64,000 bases of DNA from Aquatica leii (lineage: Eukaryota > Arthropoda > Insecta > Coleoptera > Lampyridae): assembly GCA_035610365.1 (NCBI GenBank), contig CM069434.1:123436895-123500894 (forward strand), read 5' to 3'. Shown here piece by piece: positions 11,801-24,650 of this stretch. The position numbers and the translations under genes are program-made. The notes under the pieces were generated by a model, which saw only the letters and a list, made by a program, of their open reading frames with translations, did not search any database and was not told the origin of the DNA. Positions within the stretch are counted from its first letter, which is position 1; each line of letters starts with the position of its first letter.

Positions 11801-12019
11801 TAAAGTTATTGTGCGATTTTGAGCTACATATTTTAATATTTTTGTTGTTGGTGTCGGGACGCTGCTCCCACATCTTACTCTGCGACACTCTTGCCAGTTC
11901 CCACTCGGCTCGGTGATTTCCTCTCTCTTTTATCGAGTTGAGATTGCATACCTATAGCGTATGCAGTATTGTTGTTAACGTCGGAACGTTGCCTGTGTTT
12001 TATTTGAAAGAAATAACTG
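8869..12019. other. 3.1 kb AT-rich region, no gene seen
   Basis: Long T-rich stretches, no ORF with a domain. 11840-12000 is less AT-rich and directly abuts the LTR-like copy A; it might be a fragment of a further element but matches nothing I recognise. Confidence 0.4.
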
Positions 12020-14060
12020 TAATAACCTTGCACGGCCAACTTACACTAGTCGGAGATAAGGGAGGTTCAAATAAATAAAATTTAAAAGGCACCAGATCTT
12101 ACTAAGTAAAACTTCTGTTTCGATCAGGACAGAAGGTCCAAGCTTGTAACAAAGTCAGGTTCGTAATCCTAAACAGACCAAAAAAAGAAACATAAATATG
12201 TATAACAACTTTAATTTAGTATCGTAGATTATTAACAAAAAGCACAACAAGAGCACAAGATCAATAAATGCCAGAAGTATTGGCAACACACAATATATAG
12301 GTTTACACATAGGGTGTTGATACAGAAGCAAAATTAAATTGATGAGAAATATCGATGATTTACAGCAGGCGACTTACAAAATTAATTACTGAAAATACCT
12401 AAATCACTATTTCCATCTTTTTACCGAGTGAGAGTTGGATAAGGTAAAACATATGGGCTCTTCTTTTCTCTGTCCGTTCTACCTTTAGGGTACTTTTCCT
12501 GTCTCTTACTCCTTCTGAATTGTTCTATCTTTTGAATTTTGTTGGTCGCTTTGCTACTTTCTTCTCTCTGATTAAACTTCGTCTTTCTTTTCTTGGATTC
12601 ACTGCAATCATATTCTTTTCTCTTTATTTTCTTTTTTAGTTGATTCTTTTTTTTTGCTACAATAAGCTTAATGAGTTATCCGTTTTGCTGTGTAAGTCTG
12701 AAACTTGAGACAGATTACAACTCCGTTTTCTGTACGTTATATACTTCCGCTTAGTCGGTTTTTTTGGATCTTGTTAGTCATTTTTAGGATATCCCTTTTG
12801 TTACCTTTCTCCTTGTTTTTTTCTTGGAATATTCTATTCCGTTTATCGGCTTATAAGTTTCATTGTTACATTCCAGCACAGTGATCGATGATTAACAAGT
12901 GTTCGTTTAGCAATTGATAGTTCTTACGTTCTTTCATTTCCTCTTCTTTCTTTTCTTCTCTTCAAATTCTAGTTTTGGGATTTTGAGTTTCCTCATTTGG
13001 ACAATTTTGAAGGCAATTTTGTATCTAAGGGTTGGGGTTTAAGGAGATTTTAGAGTTACTTAGTCATGGACGCTTGTCTAAACTTCTACCTTTTCTATAT
13101 TCTTTTTTTTCTGGAACTTTTTTGATGCTTACATCCTTTCTGTATTGGGTTACTGATTGCTTGTATCTTATTTTTTGGTATCGTTTTAGGCGCTTCAAAA
13201 ATTAGTAAACCGTTTTGGTATTTTTCGTTGTTTTTGGATCAAATTACTCATGGTTTCTTAAAGATATGTGTGCTAATCTGATATCATTACACGGAGTTGG
13301 GTTTCTTGGAGTTGGAATAGTTAAATTTTTATTTTCTAACATCATCTGCGTATGTAGAAACTGATATAAATCAAAAACGCATTACAAAATAATTAATGAA
13401 AATTCCTAAATGATATTGAAACAATTATTGTAATTACGTAAGTTAAAACAAGCAAAATTTCGCAAGAGACTCTTATGACACAAATGTAATTCAATAAGAC
13501 TTACCCACAATCCAGCACTTGTCCGAAGAAAACGTTTTTCTCGTTGAGTCTATCTGGAATATTAATGAACAAAGCAAATCGTGTCAGCACAATGGCTCAC
13601 GAAAGCAAAAATTTACAAAATTATTAATTAATGCTGAAAGAAATTAGACATAAAGACTGGTTATCGAATGCTGTTCCACACATTTAGTTAATGTTGATAT
13701 CGTAGTCAATTGACGCATATGGAATAATATCTCGGAGAAAAGTTTTTGTCGAGACTTCGTTTTTAGCTTTAACGTAGGCCTTCCAAAATTATTATTTTTT
13801 TGTGAAAGTAATTGATCGATATTAACTCCTCATCGATCGAAAATACACCGAAACATGTGGCGGGTCGAGCGCAGGTGATGTTCGAAAATTAAAATTTAAC
13901 CATGACAAGCACGATTTTAAGTAGTTGACGGTTTGACATTTTGACAGAAAATGAAGTAAAACGAAACTTGTTAAGAGGGCGTTGAAAGTAGAAATCTAAC
14001 ATTAAGGTAATGATTAATGAATATACAAGGTATTACATTATGAAATTTATGCACGTACCA
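12020..14060 (+). mobile_element. Long LTR-like repeat, copy A (diverged, with internal insert)
   Basis: Shares long stretches with 24651-25990 and 63592-64000 in the same order and orientation: CTTGCACGGCCAACT, GTCGGAG, GGTTCGTAATCC, a motif AATGCCAG...GGCAACACACA, CTTACCCACAATxCAG, and an end resembling TATACARGGTATT...GTACCA. The first bases are diverged (TGTAATAACC against TGTTACAAGC in the other copies). About 0.9 kb of unrelated pyrimidine-rich DNA sits inside (about 12420-13340). No ORF. Confidence 0.7.
12420..13340 (-). other. Pyrimidine-rich insert inside LTR-like copy A
   Basis: T/C-rich on the plus strand, so A-rich and Lys/Arg/Glu-rich when translated on the minus strand, interrupted by many stops. 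The composition resembles the A-rich sense strand of the LINE relics at 20 kb and 40 kb, which suggests a degraded element inserted in reverse, but no motif proves it. Similar short sequence lies on both sides (around 12380 and 13380), as expected from the internal tandem repeat of this LTR family. Confidence 0.35.
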
Positions 14061-16194
14061 AACTTGCTGTTAAAAAATCACGTAAGATTTATAGAAAAAC
14101 ATGTTAAGATTTTCAATTTGGGTGCACACAAAATAATGCCCACAGCACATCAGAATAGTTTTATGTAATAAGAGTGAAAATAGGCATTAAAAGACTGCAA
14201 CGTGTAAGTAAGAGCCTAAACCGTTAAGCGAAGACTATTAACGCGTAAGATCCGTAAGCGCTATTTGCGCCTGAAATACATACAAAATTATATACACGAT
14301 GGCTTTAATGACTATTAAAATAAAAAAACTAATAAAATAGTAATTAATAGATCTACATCCGCGCTACCATAGTACCTAAGTGAATAAGACGAAAAAAAGC
14401 GGTCGACATCTTTAGTTACTGTCAGTTTTCAGTATTGCAAAGCTTTGGTGTAATTTTAAAGAAAAATATAATAGAAAGTAGTGACGATGAAATAGTTTCT
14501 GAAATCCAAGAAACTGTATGACAAGGTTTACCATGAATTTATTACGTAGTGAATTTCTTTTTTATTTTCTGGAAACATTCAAATGCCATAAACCATCGTC
14601 TATGTGGTCATATTACTCTATATTCCAATTGTAAATTTGCCTTTACCATTCTTGAAACGACAACAACATGATTATAAATCTAAAAAATCAAAATTTCTAA
14701 CCAGAGAAAAATAATGAATCATTTTTAATTAATGCTGCAGATGATTTATAAATGATAAAAATAAGATATAGTACTTATTTAGTTTCTGATTTAAGATCCC
14801 TATGTTGATATGAGTTGATACCTTCCATCCGTTGTACAGATGTATCTCTAAATATAGATGCTAATTTTCTTGAACATAGACATTCAAGAAGTTACTCAAA
14901 CCGTAGCACTTCTATACATAATTGTTCAAATTGTGTTACTAATATAAAACTGTAAGTGCAACAAAGTTTTAGTTGTTTTGTATTAAAGTACTTCAAGAAA
15001 TGTTATTATGTGCAGACCTTGGATGTTGAAAAAATTGATTTAGTATGTTTTTGCTATTATGCCATACAACAAAAGTATCATCAACATATCCAAACCAAGT
15101 TTTGGAAAGAGAGCCGTGAACCCATGGCAGCTCCTTCTCCTTCAGAAACTCACATTAAGCATTCTACTCACCGAATTCTGTCTTAAGAACACTTATTTCA
15201 GTTATTACGACAACTTATTTAAACAAAGATAATGTTATCGTCACAGTATAAAGCTTACAGAACCAAGAATCACTAGTTATCGGTTTTTTTAAAGTTTTGG
15301 TTACAAAATACGCAATGATTACGTTTGTCCTTTATTCTTCGGTCAAACAAACATTACCTTAAATTACGTCGATGTTACATAATGAAACTGGATGCACCAG
15401 TAACTAATTATCCGATTATACTTGTTATAATGTGAATTATGTCCTCGGAATGATGTAATACATACACAATTTTAGGTGTGTTTTATTGGATTATATTATT
15501 TATTTACATATATAAAACTAAAAAATTAAAACTTGTACGCTGCGCAAATGTCTGGGAATTTAATCATGCCTACTCAAATATAAGGAAGTTTTTAACCCTA
15601 AAGTGATCCTACTATTTCTATAAACATTATATTGACAAGATACCTAAAGTTATTGCCGAGTATTATAATTACCAAATCCTGAACACTTCACGAGACACTG
15701 TTTTCAATATTCCAGAGTCTCCTATTTGACTAATACATATAGCGATTTAAAAGCCATAAAACGTCATGGAGTATGGAAATTGTCGCAGAAGGCTACATTC
15801 ATGAATTATTAAAAAAAATTATTTTTTTTTGCAATGACAAACTTACCAGCCCTAACAATAAATGAAATTTTTCGTGTAAGCAGTAAAGTAAAATAGAGTT
15901 TGTTTTGAATTGCGTTTCATCATAGCTTGGATTATAAACGCAAAATAGAAAACCTAGGATTATTTGAGCACGTTTTGCCCACATTATAAATGCTTTGATA
16001 GTCTTAAAAACTAAGTTTCAGTTAAAACTTTGTTTCAAGCCAAGAAAAAACCTATTCAAAATTAATTGTTTTTGAGATATTTTTTAATCTAATGAAAAAT
16101 AAGTTAACATCTAAGTTTTATGCTGTTTTTAGAAGCATGGCAGGCACATAAAGATTTTATATGTCAAGCAAATTGTGTTTATTTTCTTTACATT
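14061..16194. other. AT-rich spacer, no gene seen
   Basis: Short open frames (14956-15186, 15984-15799) have no domain or coding-like composition. Confidence 0.4.
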
Positions 16195-16660
16195 TTTTAT
16201 GTTAAAAATATTTTGGTATAGTTTTCGTACAGTATGAATTTTGTTCCGGGACGTGGGTTTTTGACATACAGAGCATTATCTGTTAGAATGACATATAATT
16301 ACATTTTAATCGCCCACTTTCATTTTGTGCAGAACAAAAGTCAGACGTATGTAGTGTTAAGCCCGGAGTTTTCACAATATTAAATATCTTAAATCATCCA
16401 CGTTGATTTTAAATATTAAATGACACGAGATATTGAACATTTGTGTTGTATTTACCATTGTGAATTTGTTCTCTTTGAATGTAAAAATTAAGACAACGAA
16501 TTTGATTTTATGTACAAAGTGTTCAATGTTTGACAAATTTAAACGGTATCTGCAATTAATAGTTATCCGACCGTTTTGGCGCCTTTTTAATTACTTTTTG
16601 ATGAACACACCGAGAATCACCTGCGATCCTCTTGCTAAAATGTATTGAGCTAGCCGCTTG
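16195..16660 (+). repeat. Dispersed repeat family 2, copy 1
   Basis: Shares an ordered set of blocks with 58460-59130 and partly with 45657-46240: ATGTTAAAAATATTTT, TTTTCGT..GT..GAATTTTG, AATCATCCACGTTGATTTTAAAT, and GACCGTTTTGGCGCC near the end. No ORF. The family is non-coding and may be an LTR or a non-autonomous element. Confidence 0.6.
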
Positions 16661-17540
16661 CTTTCAATTATGGGTAAATCACAAATTATAAAAGGTTATT
16701 GTTATAAAAATTCTAACATTAAGAAACACAGAGATACAATATAGTAAATTTTAAAAAATTGCAAAATATGTAAACTTGTTATATAATGTAAAATAAACTA
16801 GGCAAATGATTACATTAATTAATTTGATGGCTGATACGATTTCTTAATTACGTTTGTGCAAATTCTATAGTGCAAAATTTTATTTAGTAATGCATTTTTA
16901 GAAGTTTATAGCCGCATAATTTGTATTTTTTTAATTTACCTAAAGAGAATATTTTGGTTATATTAATTGTTTAATGGTTTAATTAATAATAATAAATAAA
17001 TTTTTTAAATATACAATAAATAAATTGAGTTGTTTTTTATTATTATGATGTATTGAAAACTTTATAATAAATTTTATGTAAATATACAAACGCTTACAAA
17101 ACTTGTCAAAATATTTCTTATAAGAGAAAATAAATTACGTAAGCAAAAAATGTGAGCCATCTCATAGTGTAATCTTACTATGCAAATATAGTAATTTGAT
17201 AATTGCTATAGAAATGGCTCTGTCATCATATTTGGCTTATATTACAGACATCATATATTACTAAAAAGCTATAGGTCTGTCAATACATTTGTAAAAGTAC
17301 ATTAGAGTGTTCTCCCACTGCTGACGAGCTCCAAAACGGCGAAACAGCCGTCTAGTGGATTACTCTGATGGCATTTTCACATTTGTATTGACATTGTTTA
17401 CCTTACAATTAACGCATTTAGAAAAGTCATCAGGACTTCTTGTTACTGAGAGAGGAAGCGCTCTATGCAACATTCGAAAAAAACACATGCTAGTGGCAGT
17501 TTAATTGTGTCAGTGAATTGTGTCATAAATATTAGGTAAT
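16661..17540. other. AT-rich spacer next to the LINE 3' end
   Basis: No gene. The stretch ACGAGCTCCAAAACGGCGAAACAGCCGTCTAGTGG around 17325-17360 stands out as GC-rich and may be part of a further retroelement; unproven. Confidence 0.35.
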
Positions 17541-17544
17541 ATTC

Positions 17545-18830
17545 TTTTAATTTTTTTTAATTTTATTTCAAGAGGTGGTTCGTCTAGTGCCTCTGCGGTC
17601 TCCTTGGTCTTTTTGTGCACCTCTGATTTTTTTCTCCCTCATCAGTTTTGTTTCGTCAATGAAGTCCAGAAGTTTATTCCAAGAGGCTTTTTTCAACTCA
17701 TCATCTGTCAGCTTTGGTTTTCCGAGAATCGTTGTGCGTTGCATTTGATACGGTTCGCATTTGCACAGCAGATGCTGTGGAATCTCGTCGTCCTCAAAGC
17801 ATCCGCGGCATGGAGGGCTGAGTTTCAGTCCCATTTGATGCATATGTTTGTTAAGGCCACAGTGCCCTGTAATTAGTCCCGTGAGTTTCCTTAATTTTTG
17901 TCGACTCATGCTTGACAGAGCAGTTTGAGTGTTTAATTGTGGCTCTGTAAGGAAGAGTTTTGTGTGCCTCATCCCTGAAGTGTTTTTCCATAATTTTTTA
18001 TGCTCCGCTGCAAGTTTGCTGCGAATTATTTCTTTTTTGGTCTCGTATGGGATTCCGAGTTGCCAATGTTTCCAGACTGCTCATGCATACCATAATCAGT
18101 TTGGACTTTATTACTGGTGATTTTAGCGCCAATAGTGCTGCTTGGCTGTCAGACATGATTGATATCGGCCCATTTGTGTATGGTTCGAGTCGATAATGTT
18201 CTTGACACACCAGTCAATAGCAGCAACTTCAGCTTGGAAAGCGGATGCATATTTACCCAAAGTCAGCGAAAATTGCTTTCCATGGTGCTTGCCTCTATAT
18301 ACTCTTGCTCCGGTACCGTTGCGATTTTTGGCCCCATCTGTGTACCAGATAGTTCCTTGAACCGCGCCCGGGTAAATGTTTTTTGTCCATTCGTCCCGTG
18401 ACGGTATTATCACTTTAAATTTCTTTAAAATGTGATACTTTTTTGTAAAGTTGGATCTCATAGTTAAGATTGTTTCTTCACGCAGCACGTTGTATATGCC
18501 CGGTTTGTTTTTCCCGGTGATTGACGCGTGTTTATTAATGTGCATCCTGTATGCTGCTTGTCTTGCTTCCATCATTACAACGAGGTGTAATGGTGGAAGT
18601 GAAAGTAGTGCTTCCATGGCTGCTGTGGGCGTGGTTTTCATCGCTCCTGTTATCAGTAGTCATGCCATTCTCTGTACTTTGCTTAGCTTTGCAGCTGTGC
18701 TTTTTTTTAACCAAATGAATACTATTATCATAAAATACATTTTCCAATTTTGAAAAAAAGCGGTACTGGTGTAAGGTAACGCCGAAGTAAAATTGTGAAG
18801 CGCTGACATCCACGCAGTCTAACCCCATAT
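17545..18830 (-). pseudogene. Non-LTR retrotransposon (I/Jockey-like group), 5'-truncated: RT tail, RNase H, CCHC tail
   Basis: Runs right to left. 18828-18535 holds the end of reverse transcriptase (a GVTLHQY block) and then TPTAAMEALLSLPPL, the conserved post-RT segment. 18390-18070 is an RNase H domain with WYTDGAKNRNGTG (first Asp), AFQAEVAAI (Glu) and IMSDSQAALLAL (second Asp), broken by a frameshift. 17972-17568 carries the C-terminal segment LTGLITGHCGLNKHMHQMG followed by a CRGCFEDDEIPQHLLC zinc knuckle. The 3' end has an A-rich tail at about 17560-17540. The RT core and endonuclease are absent, the usual result of incomplete reverse transcription. Few changes, so comparatively young. 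Confidence 0.85.
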
Positions 18831-20110
18831 TTTAAAATTATTCTTAGAAGTATCAGCTCTCTATATTACTATAGAGTGTTTCTACCTCTATAGCAATTTA
18901 AAAATTACGTTTTTATAAACTAGAATATGTCTATAGTTTGTTGTTACTAGTATTTGTTTATGTGACTAGCAAGGATACGTACTTTTCTGTTTGCTGCTAA
19001 ATATGGTCAGTTATTATTTTAAACGTAAATGTTAAGCACTATACAAAATTGTAATTATTTTACTTTAGTACAAGACATCTTCCTTAATCACACACATCAT
19101 TTAACTATTTGCTAATATTTACAATATTGACAATAGGGAATTGCCAACAAATAAGTTTTTGTAATGTAATTAATATTTGTTGAATTATTGACACACTGTA
19201 TTATTAATTATTACCACATAATTTTGTTTGTAGTGTTCGAATTGGGTATAAATCAATCAATGGTTTTCTGTATGAATAGGTACGGTTATTTCAGCTACTA
19301 ATTGCTTTACTTTGCTCCCAAATGTAATTAAATGCTAAACATTTGATATTGCTAAAGTTCTTTGAAACGTTTTCAATTTTCACGTAATGTATACATTAAT
19401 TCTTGATGTTTTAATTATTATGTTTAGTTCCATATTCTTGATTTGTTTTTGACGTTCCTAATTTTTATATTGCGCCTTCTGCTTATATGAAAATCACGTT
19501 GAAGATTCTCGGGCGTTAGGACACTAACAGAAACCATTTCAGAAATACTGAAATGTCATTGATACTAAAATCGTTGACAAATTTTTGTTCATAAGAGTGT
19601 ATTATATTTTTCTTATAATAATCTTCTACCTATTTTTATTTTTTGTGTAATGAATATTTTTCTTTTAAATTTGCTATTTTATGTTAAGCAACTTCTATAT
19701 AGCTTTAGGTTTTCGTATATAGTGGAATATTGCATTTTCTGAACAAGTATGTAAAATATTATATTTTTGTATAATATAATGAACTTCTATTATTTTATTT
19801 ATTTAATATTTTTTTACTATATATAATGAATACACCTGTATTTTAAAGCTACTTTACTTAAAAGTTATTTAAAATTAATGTACCGGTTAAAACATCAATT
19901 TATTTTCAATAGCTAACCAAAAATGAGAATTGATTAAATTGTACGATATAATAGTTACGTGCTGACCGCAACGAATTTTTTATTTTACAAAAGATATTTA
20001 TTAGGTGTAAAAATGAATAATCCGAATGATTTAAGCTATTAAAATTTACCTGTAAAAGTGATTGAGTTTTCCGCCATTTTGCGCATTGATGAAATTTTCA
20101 ACGCTTTGTT
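18831..20110. other. AT-rich spacer, no gene seen
   Basis: No supported feature. Confidence 0.4.
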
Positions 20111-20119
20111 AGAGTAATA

Positions 20120-21430
20120 ATAAGACAAAAATAAATATAAAGAAAAAAGAAAGGAAACAAGCAAATTATGTAAGCGAAAGAAAAACGTATGGATAAATAA
20201 ATTATTATAAAATACGGAAGGGGGTAGCAAGAAAAATAATATGAGGGAATTATACAGAAAAATACGAGAACAAAAAACTGGATATAAAATCAGAAGCAGA
20301 AGAATGAAAGATGAAAATGGAATGTTGCAAAACTTTGTACATTATTTTTGTGGACTTTAAGTAAGCTTTTGGTAGCATTAACAGCAGGAAATTAATAAGA
20401 GCCTTGAGAGACGATAGAGTACCGCAAAAATTAATAAGACTAACAGAAGCAACGCTAACAAACACTTATGCAGCAATAAGAACAACAGAGGGGGATACCG
20501 ACAAATTTATTTTTAATAAAGTAATAAGCCACTCTGTTTAACGTAGCGCTGGATAAAAAAACTAAATTTAGAAGGAACAACAATCAATAGAGAAGGAAAA
20601 ATAATAGCATACGCTGATGACGTGGTAATAATAAGCAGGACGGAAACGAAACTAAAAGAAATATTCACAAACCTAGACGAAAAAGCAAGGCAAATAGGGC
20701 TGACAGTAAATGAGACTAATACAAAATATTTCAAATATAGTAGAAGTGAACAAAGACAATTTTAAAAGTCAACGAATACACCCTAGAACAAGTGAATAAA
20801 TATATATTTAGAAGCAACAATAAAAAAAACACAAACAAAAAAGAAAACGAAATAAGAAATAATATACAAACTTGCCTAAAAACATACTATACAAACAAAA
20901 CATATCTCAAAAGCAACAAAATAAACAAAAGCGCACAAATGCGAATATATAAGACCGGTAATGACTTACGCTATGGAAACAATGTGCTTAATAGGTTAAG
21001 AAGAGAAACAAATAAGAAGAGCCGAGAGGAAAATTTTAAGAACAATACTAGGACCAATCAAAACCAATGAAAACGAAAGTAGACAAAAAATGAATTATGA
21101 AATAGTTTCCGAAATGAAGGGCGAAGACATAATAAAACTCATCAAGTCTAGAAGAATAGAATGGCTGGGACACATAAGCAGAAGAGAAGAAGACGACACA
21201 CTAAAGAAATTACTGGCATAGAAACCAATAGAAGATAGAACAAGGGGAAAACCTAGATTGAGATGGATGGATCAGGTTACAAAGACCTAAAAACATTGAG
21301 AATCACAAACTAGAAGGTGAAGGCAAGAAACAAAAAGGAATAGAAGGGGGCCAATCCTCCCCAAAAAACGGATATGGGAAGCCCGAATGGGCTGCTAAAT
21401 TCCTGGAAGGAATGTTAAGCTCGTATTAAT
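20120..21430 (+). pseudogene. RTE-like LINE fragment (reverse transcriptase and 3' part)
   Basis: Starts with a MRELYRKIREQKTGYK-type linker, then a broken RT: FVDFK motif at about 20350, VPQKLIRLTEATL, and the intact catalytic box IAYADDVVIIS at about 20605-20640, followed by IGLTVNETNTKYF. Then the 3' region with RRIEWLGHISRREEDD and KPRLRWMDQV, typical of RTE-like endonuclease/reverse transcriptase proteins of insects. Stops, frameshifts and a deletion between the linker and RT. The endonuclease is missing. Related to the longer copy at 40-43 kb but more divergent than a recent duplicate. Confidence 0.8.
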
Positions 21431-21735
21431 ATGATTTGTAATTAGTCAAAAACATTCTTTTGGTATCATTTGAAATATATAGAATTTAGATTTCATTTTT
21501 ACTGTGAAGTACTTTTAAATTTTAATATTTGAATGAATTACCAAGAGAGATTCATAGTATTGCATTTTGCGATAAACGATATTGAAGAAAATTATCGCAA
21601 TACCTATATCAATACTTTTTTTTTAATATATTGAGATACAATTTTCTACACTTATAAGATATAATCGAAATTAAATTTACCGTATCCGCTGAAAAAAGAT
21701 TATGTATCAATGTACAGTTAGTATCTTATTAAATT

Positions 21736-22660
21736 ATGCAATCAAACCACATTTGCTATTTACTCATTATGTTAATTTCTTCGCTAGTTACGTTGCTGAA
21801 GGATACAATATGCGAACAATGGCATTCAATTTTAAAATTGGAAAGTCAACTGTTCCTTAAATTGTCAGAGAAACAACTGATGGAATTTGTAACAGGTAAA
21901 GACCTGTTTATTTGCCAATTCCCACACGAAAACATCTATAGAAAATTTCTAACGGATTCTGTAACAGATGAAACATGACAAATTGTGTTGGGGCTCTCGA
22001 TGGCAAACATTTCCAAATTTAATCTCCAATATATTCAAGAACTGAAAATTTAAATTGCCACAAAAAAATTTTTTTTTATTCTCATCATATGGTTGATATA
22101 TAAAAAAACAATATTGTACTTCTACAGCTTGGTGTTGATGCATTTTATAAATTCACTTTTGTTGATATTGAAAGCCCAGGCTCAAATCATGACAGTAGAG
22201 TATTCTAAACCCGTTGCACTTAAGAATCATAAGACAATATCGAAGTGACAGACAACAAAATCTTAAAAAGATAAAGACTGTCACGTGCAAGGCGAATAGT
22301 TGAAAACACCTTTGGTATATTAACACAACGTTGAAGGGTTTTTTACGACCAATTGTTGCGGACCTAAACTTGTGTGAACAAATCTCAAAAGCTGCAGTAG
22401 TCTTACACAATTTTGTTTAACAAGAGGAAGAAGACATGCCACTAGAAAATCGAAGATATTGCCCGACAGGCTACGTTGATTACGAGGATATTGACGTAAA
22501 TATAATACTTGGTGTGCAAAGAAGCTGCTATTTTAAACAAGAAAACTTAGTTCAAACAATGCTCTAAATTTGGTAAAAGAACTACGGGATACATTGTCCC
22601 AATGTTTTCTCTCTACCCCTGGGATTAGCTGCTTGGCAAAAAGACGATGATTTCTACCAG
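21736..22660 (+). pseudogene. Harbinger/PIF transposase relic (DDE_Tnp_4 type)
   Basis: The catalytic landmarks of Harbinger nucleases are readable across frames: CVGALDGKH at about 21990 (first Asp), FVDIESPGSNHDSRVF at about 22160-22205 (second Asp), and RRIVENTFGIL at about 22295 (Glu). The tail reads ELRDTLSQCF. Many stops. No terminal inverted repeats or 3-bp target duplication were identified, so the borders are unknown. Inactive. Confidence 0.8.
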
Positions 22661-24370
22661 ATAATTCGGGTGCTGTTTGAAATTATTTCAATACTGCTTG
22701 TTTTGTTTATTAGTCCTAATTAAATAAACGTCTTCTTATTACTAAATAAAAATAAATAATATATATAAATAAAACTAACAGAATAACATATCATTGTCTT
22801 CAGCAGAAGAAGTACTATCACCGGTATATTGGTTGGTTAGATTTCAAATAAATGATACCAGACCACTTATTGCCGTAATAAGTTTTTGTTTTGTTGCAAA
22901 TTTGTTGTCACAGAAATCCAGTTTGTTTTATTGCTCCATTCCTGGTAACTTTTACAAAAGTTAGCAATGAAGACTATGCTGGTAAACTCGGTGGTTGCAT
23001 TATAAATGCTGATTACTAAGAAATTTTCACTTTCTAGACAATTTTTTTTGGAAATTGCTTTTTTTTATTGTTCAGTTTTCATTGTTAGTCTTTTGTGATA
23101 AAATGTTTGCGTATGTGTATATTACTCTAACAATTTTTCTTCTAATTTTTTAGACATTATTTTTAATTTGGTTTGTTAACAGTTTTTCTTTGACTTCTTA
23201 TCAGTATTGAATTTAACTCTTGTAGTTACGGTTATACTTCTTTGGCTGTTGTTTAAACTAACCTAAACTTATTTGAAACCATTGTCTACACTAAAATTTA
23301 TGAAAAAATTTTTTTTTTATTTTATGTGCAACAAAAACTGGTTAACAACAAATAAAACGACAAAAGCAAAGATTAGTTATAAAACGTGTGCGGCACGAAA
23401 GCAACTAAAGCGAAATGACATTTGATTTAATTACTATAAAACCGGCTAACCTTTGTAAGACAAATAATATGAAATATTTTGACATTAACCGATTACGACA
23501 CTACAGTTCACGAGATCCTGAAAGACCTCTACCACTACAAATTTGTATACTAAGAATACTTTAAATCCTTCTATAAACTATTAACTAATTTGTTGGCGAT
23601 TTCTTTTAGATAAAAAGATCATATTTAAAATAAAAAATACTTAATGCCTGTTTATCGTATTTTTGTTGTAATATATTTTCAGTAAAGTTTATGGTAAGAT
23701 ATGTATATGTTACCTTAGACAAACAATTTTAAAACTGAAGTTTGTTTGAAATTTGTAGTTATGTGATAAAAAAATTACTACGCAACTATTAGTTATTAGT
23801 CTTTATATTTTACCGCAAAACTTTTGTTTTTTTTTAATTTTCAAAGAAGTCTCCTTTTACTATGTTAAAATATAAGTTTTATGGTTGACTGTCATTAGTA
23901 TTAATATCAATGTCAACGTCGGTGTACAAATAAATTAATTTATTTACAATCGTGCCCATTTTTGGTTTGTTTCCCAATAACTTTAGATTTTGTTCCTTAT
24001 GCGATCTTCGGTATTTATCAAGAAATTTGACACTACATTGTGTAACACTAAAACTGAAACCTCAAACGACATATATAGGTAACTCTTTATAATTTATAGC
24101 TTGTAACATTTAGTAATTCTAGAAATTGGAGTTTTAAAAATAATTTGCATTTGTTTATATTTGTTATTACTTTTAGCATAAGCAATAACAAATTCCTTCT
24201 TTTTAAAATTGTGTTTTTTTATAATTCAGTTTAAATTAGATATACCTACATCAAAAATAATAATGAATTTACCGCATATTTTAAAATTAATAATTTTTTC
24301 TACAGAAAAACTAGTTCTATGTAGAACATTGGCTCTTTTTCGTTAACTAATGTTGGTTGCTTCTTATATA
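22661..24370. other. AT-rich spacer, no gene seen
   Basis: No coding, RNA or mobile-element feature recognised. Confidence 0.4.
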
Positions 24371-24435
24371 AAATAATTAACGTTTAGTATTTGTTGGAAT
24401 GTTGAAATAATTAACGTTTAGTATTTGTTGGAATG
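24371..24435 (+). repeat. Perfect 31-bp tandem duplication, period 34
   Basis: AAATAATTAACGTTTAGTAT and the next 11 bases occur at 24371-24401 and again, unchanged, at 24405-24435, separated by TTG. A recent slippage-type duplication. Confidence 0.9.
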
Positions 24436-24540
24436 ATATCCGCTTTATTTTTTCGGTTATTACTTTCCTCTGATCAGTATTTTCAATAATATTTTTATAT
24501 TAAAAATTTACAAATTATCATAACCTCATCATAAACCTTG

Positions 24541-24607
24541 TTTACAATTACCCCAGACTTTTTAACTATTGGGGCAATTGTAAACTATTTGTAGGGGCAA
24601 TTGAAAA
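24541..24607 (+). promoter_or_regulatory. Left motif array of the pogo-like element
   Basis: Three copies of TTTACAATTRCCCC: forward at 24541-24554, reverse at 24571-24584 and reverse with one change at 24594-24607. They lie just upstream of the transposase start (24638). Likely transposase binding sites, possibly also promoter elements; inferred from repetition at both ends. Confidence 0.6.
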
Positions 24608-24650
24608 CGTATATTTTCTTTCAATATTTAGGTGAAAATGGTTTGAAATT

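Noticed and set aside
17604-18753. Several plus-strand open frames (17604-17876, 17929-18196, 18159-18401, 18451-18753)
   Set aside because: All lie opposite the minus-strand LINE RNase H and CCHC coding sequence.
20250-20734. Minus-strand hydrophobic frames (20465-20250, 20734-20513)
   Set aside because: Antisense of the RTE-like reverse transcriptase including YADD.
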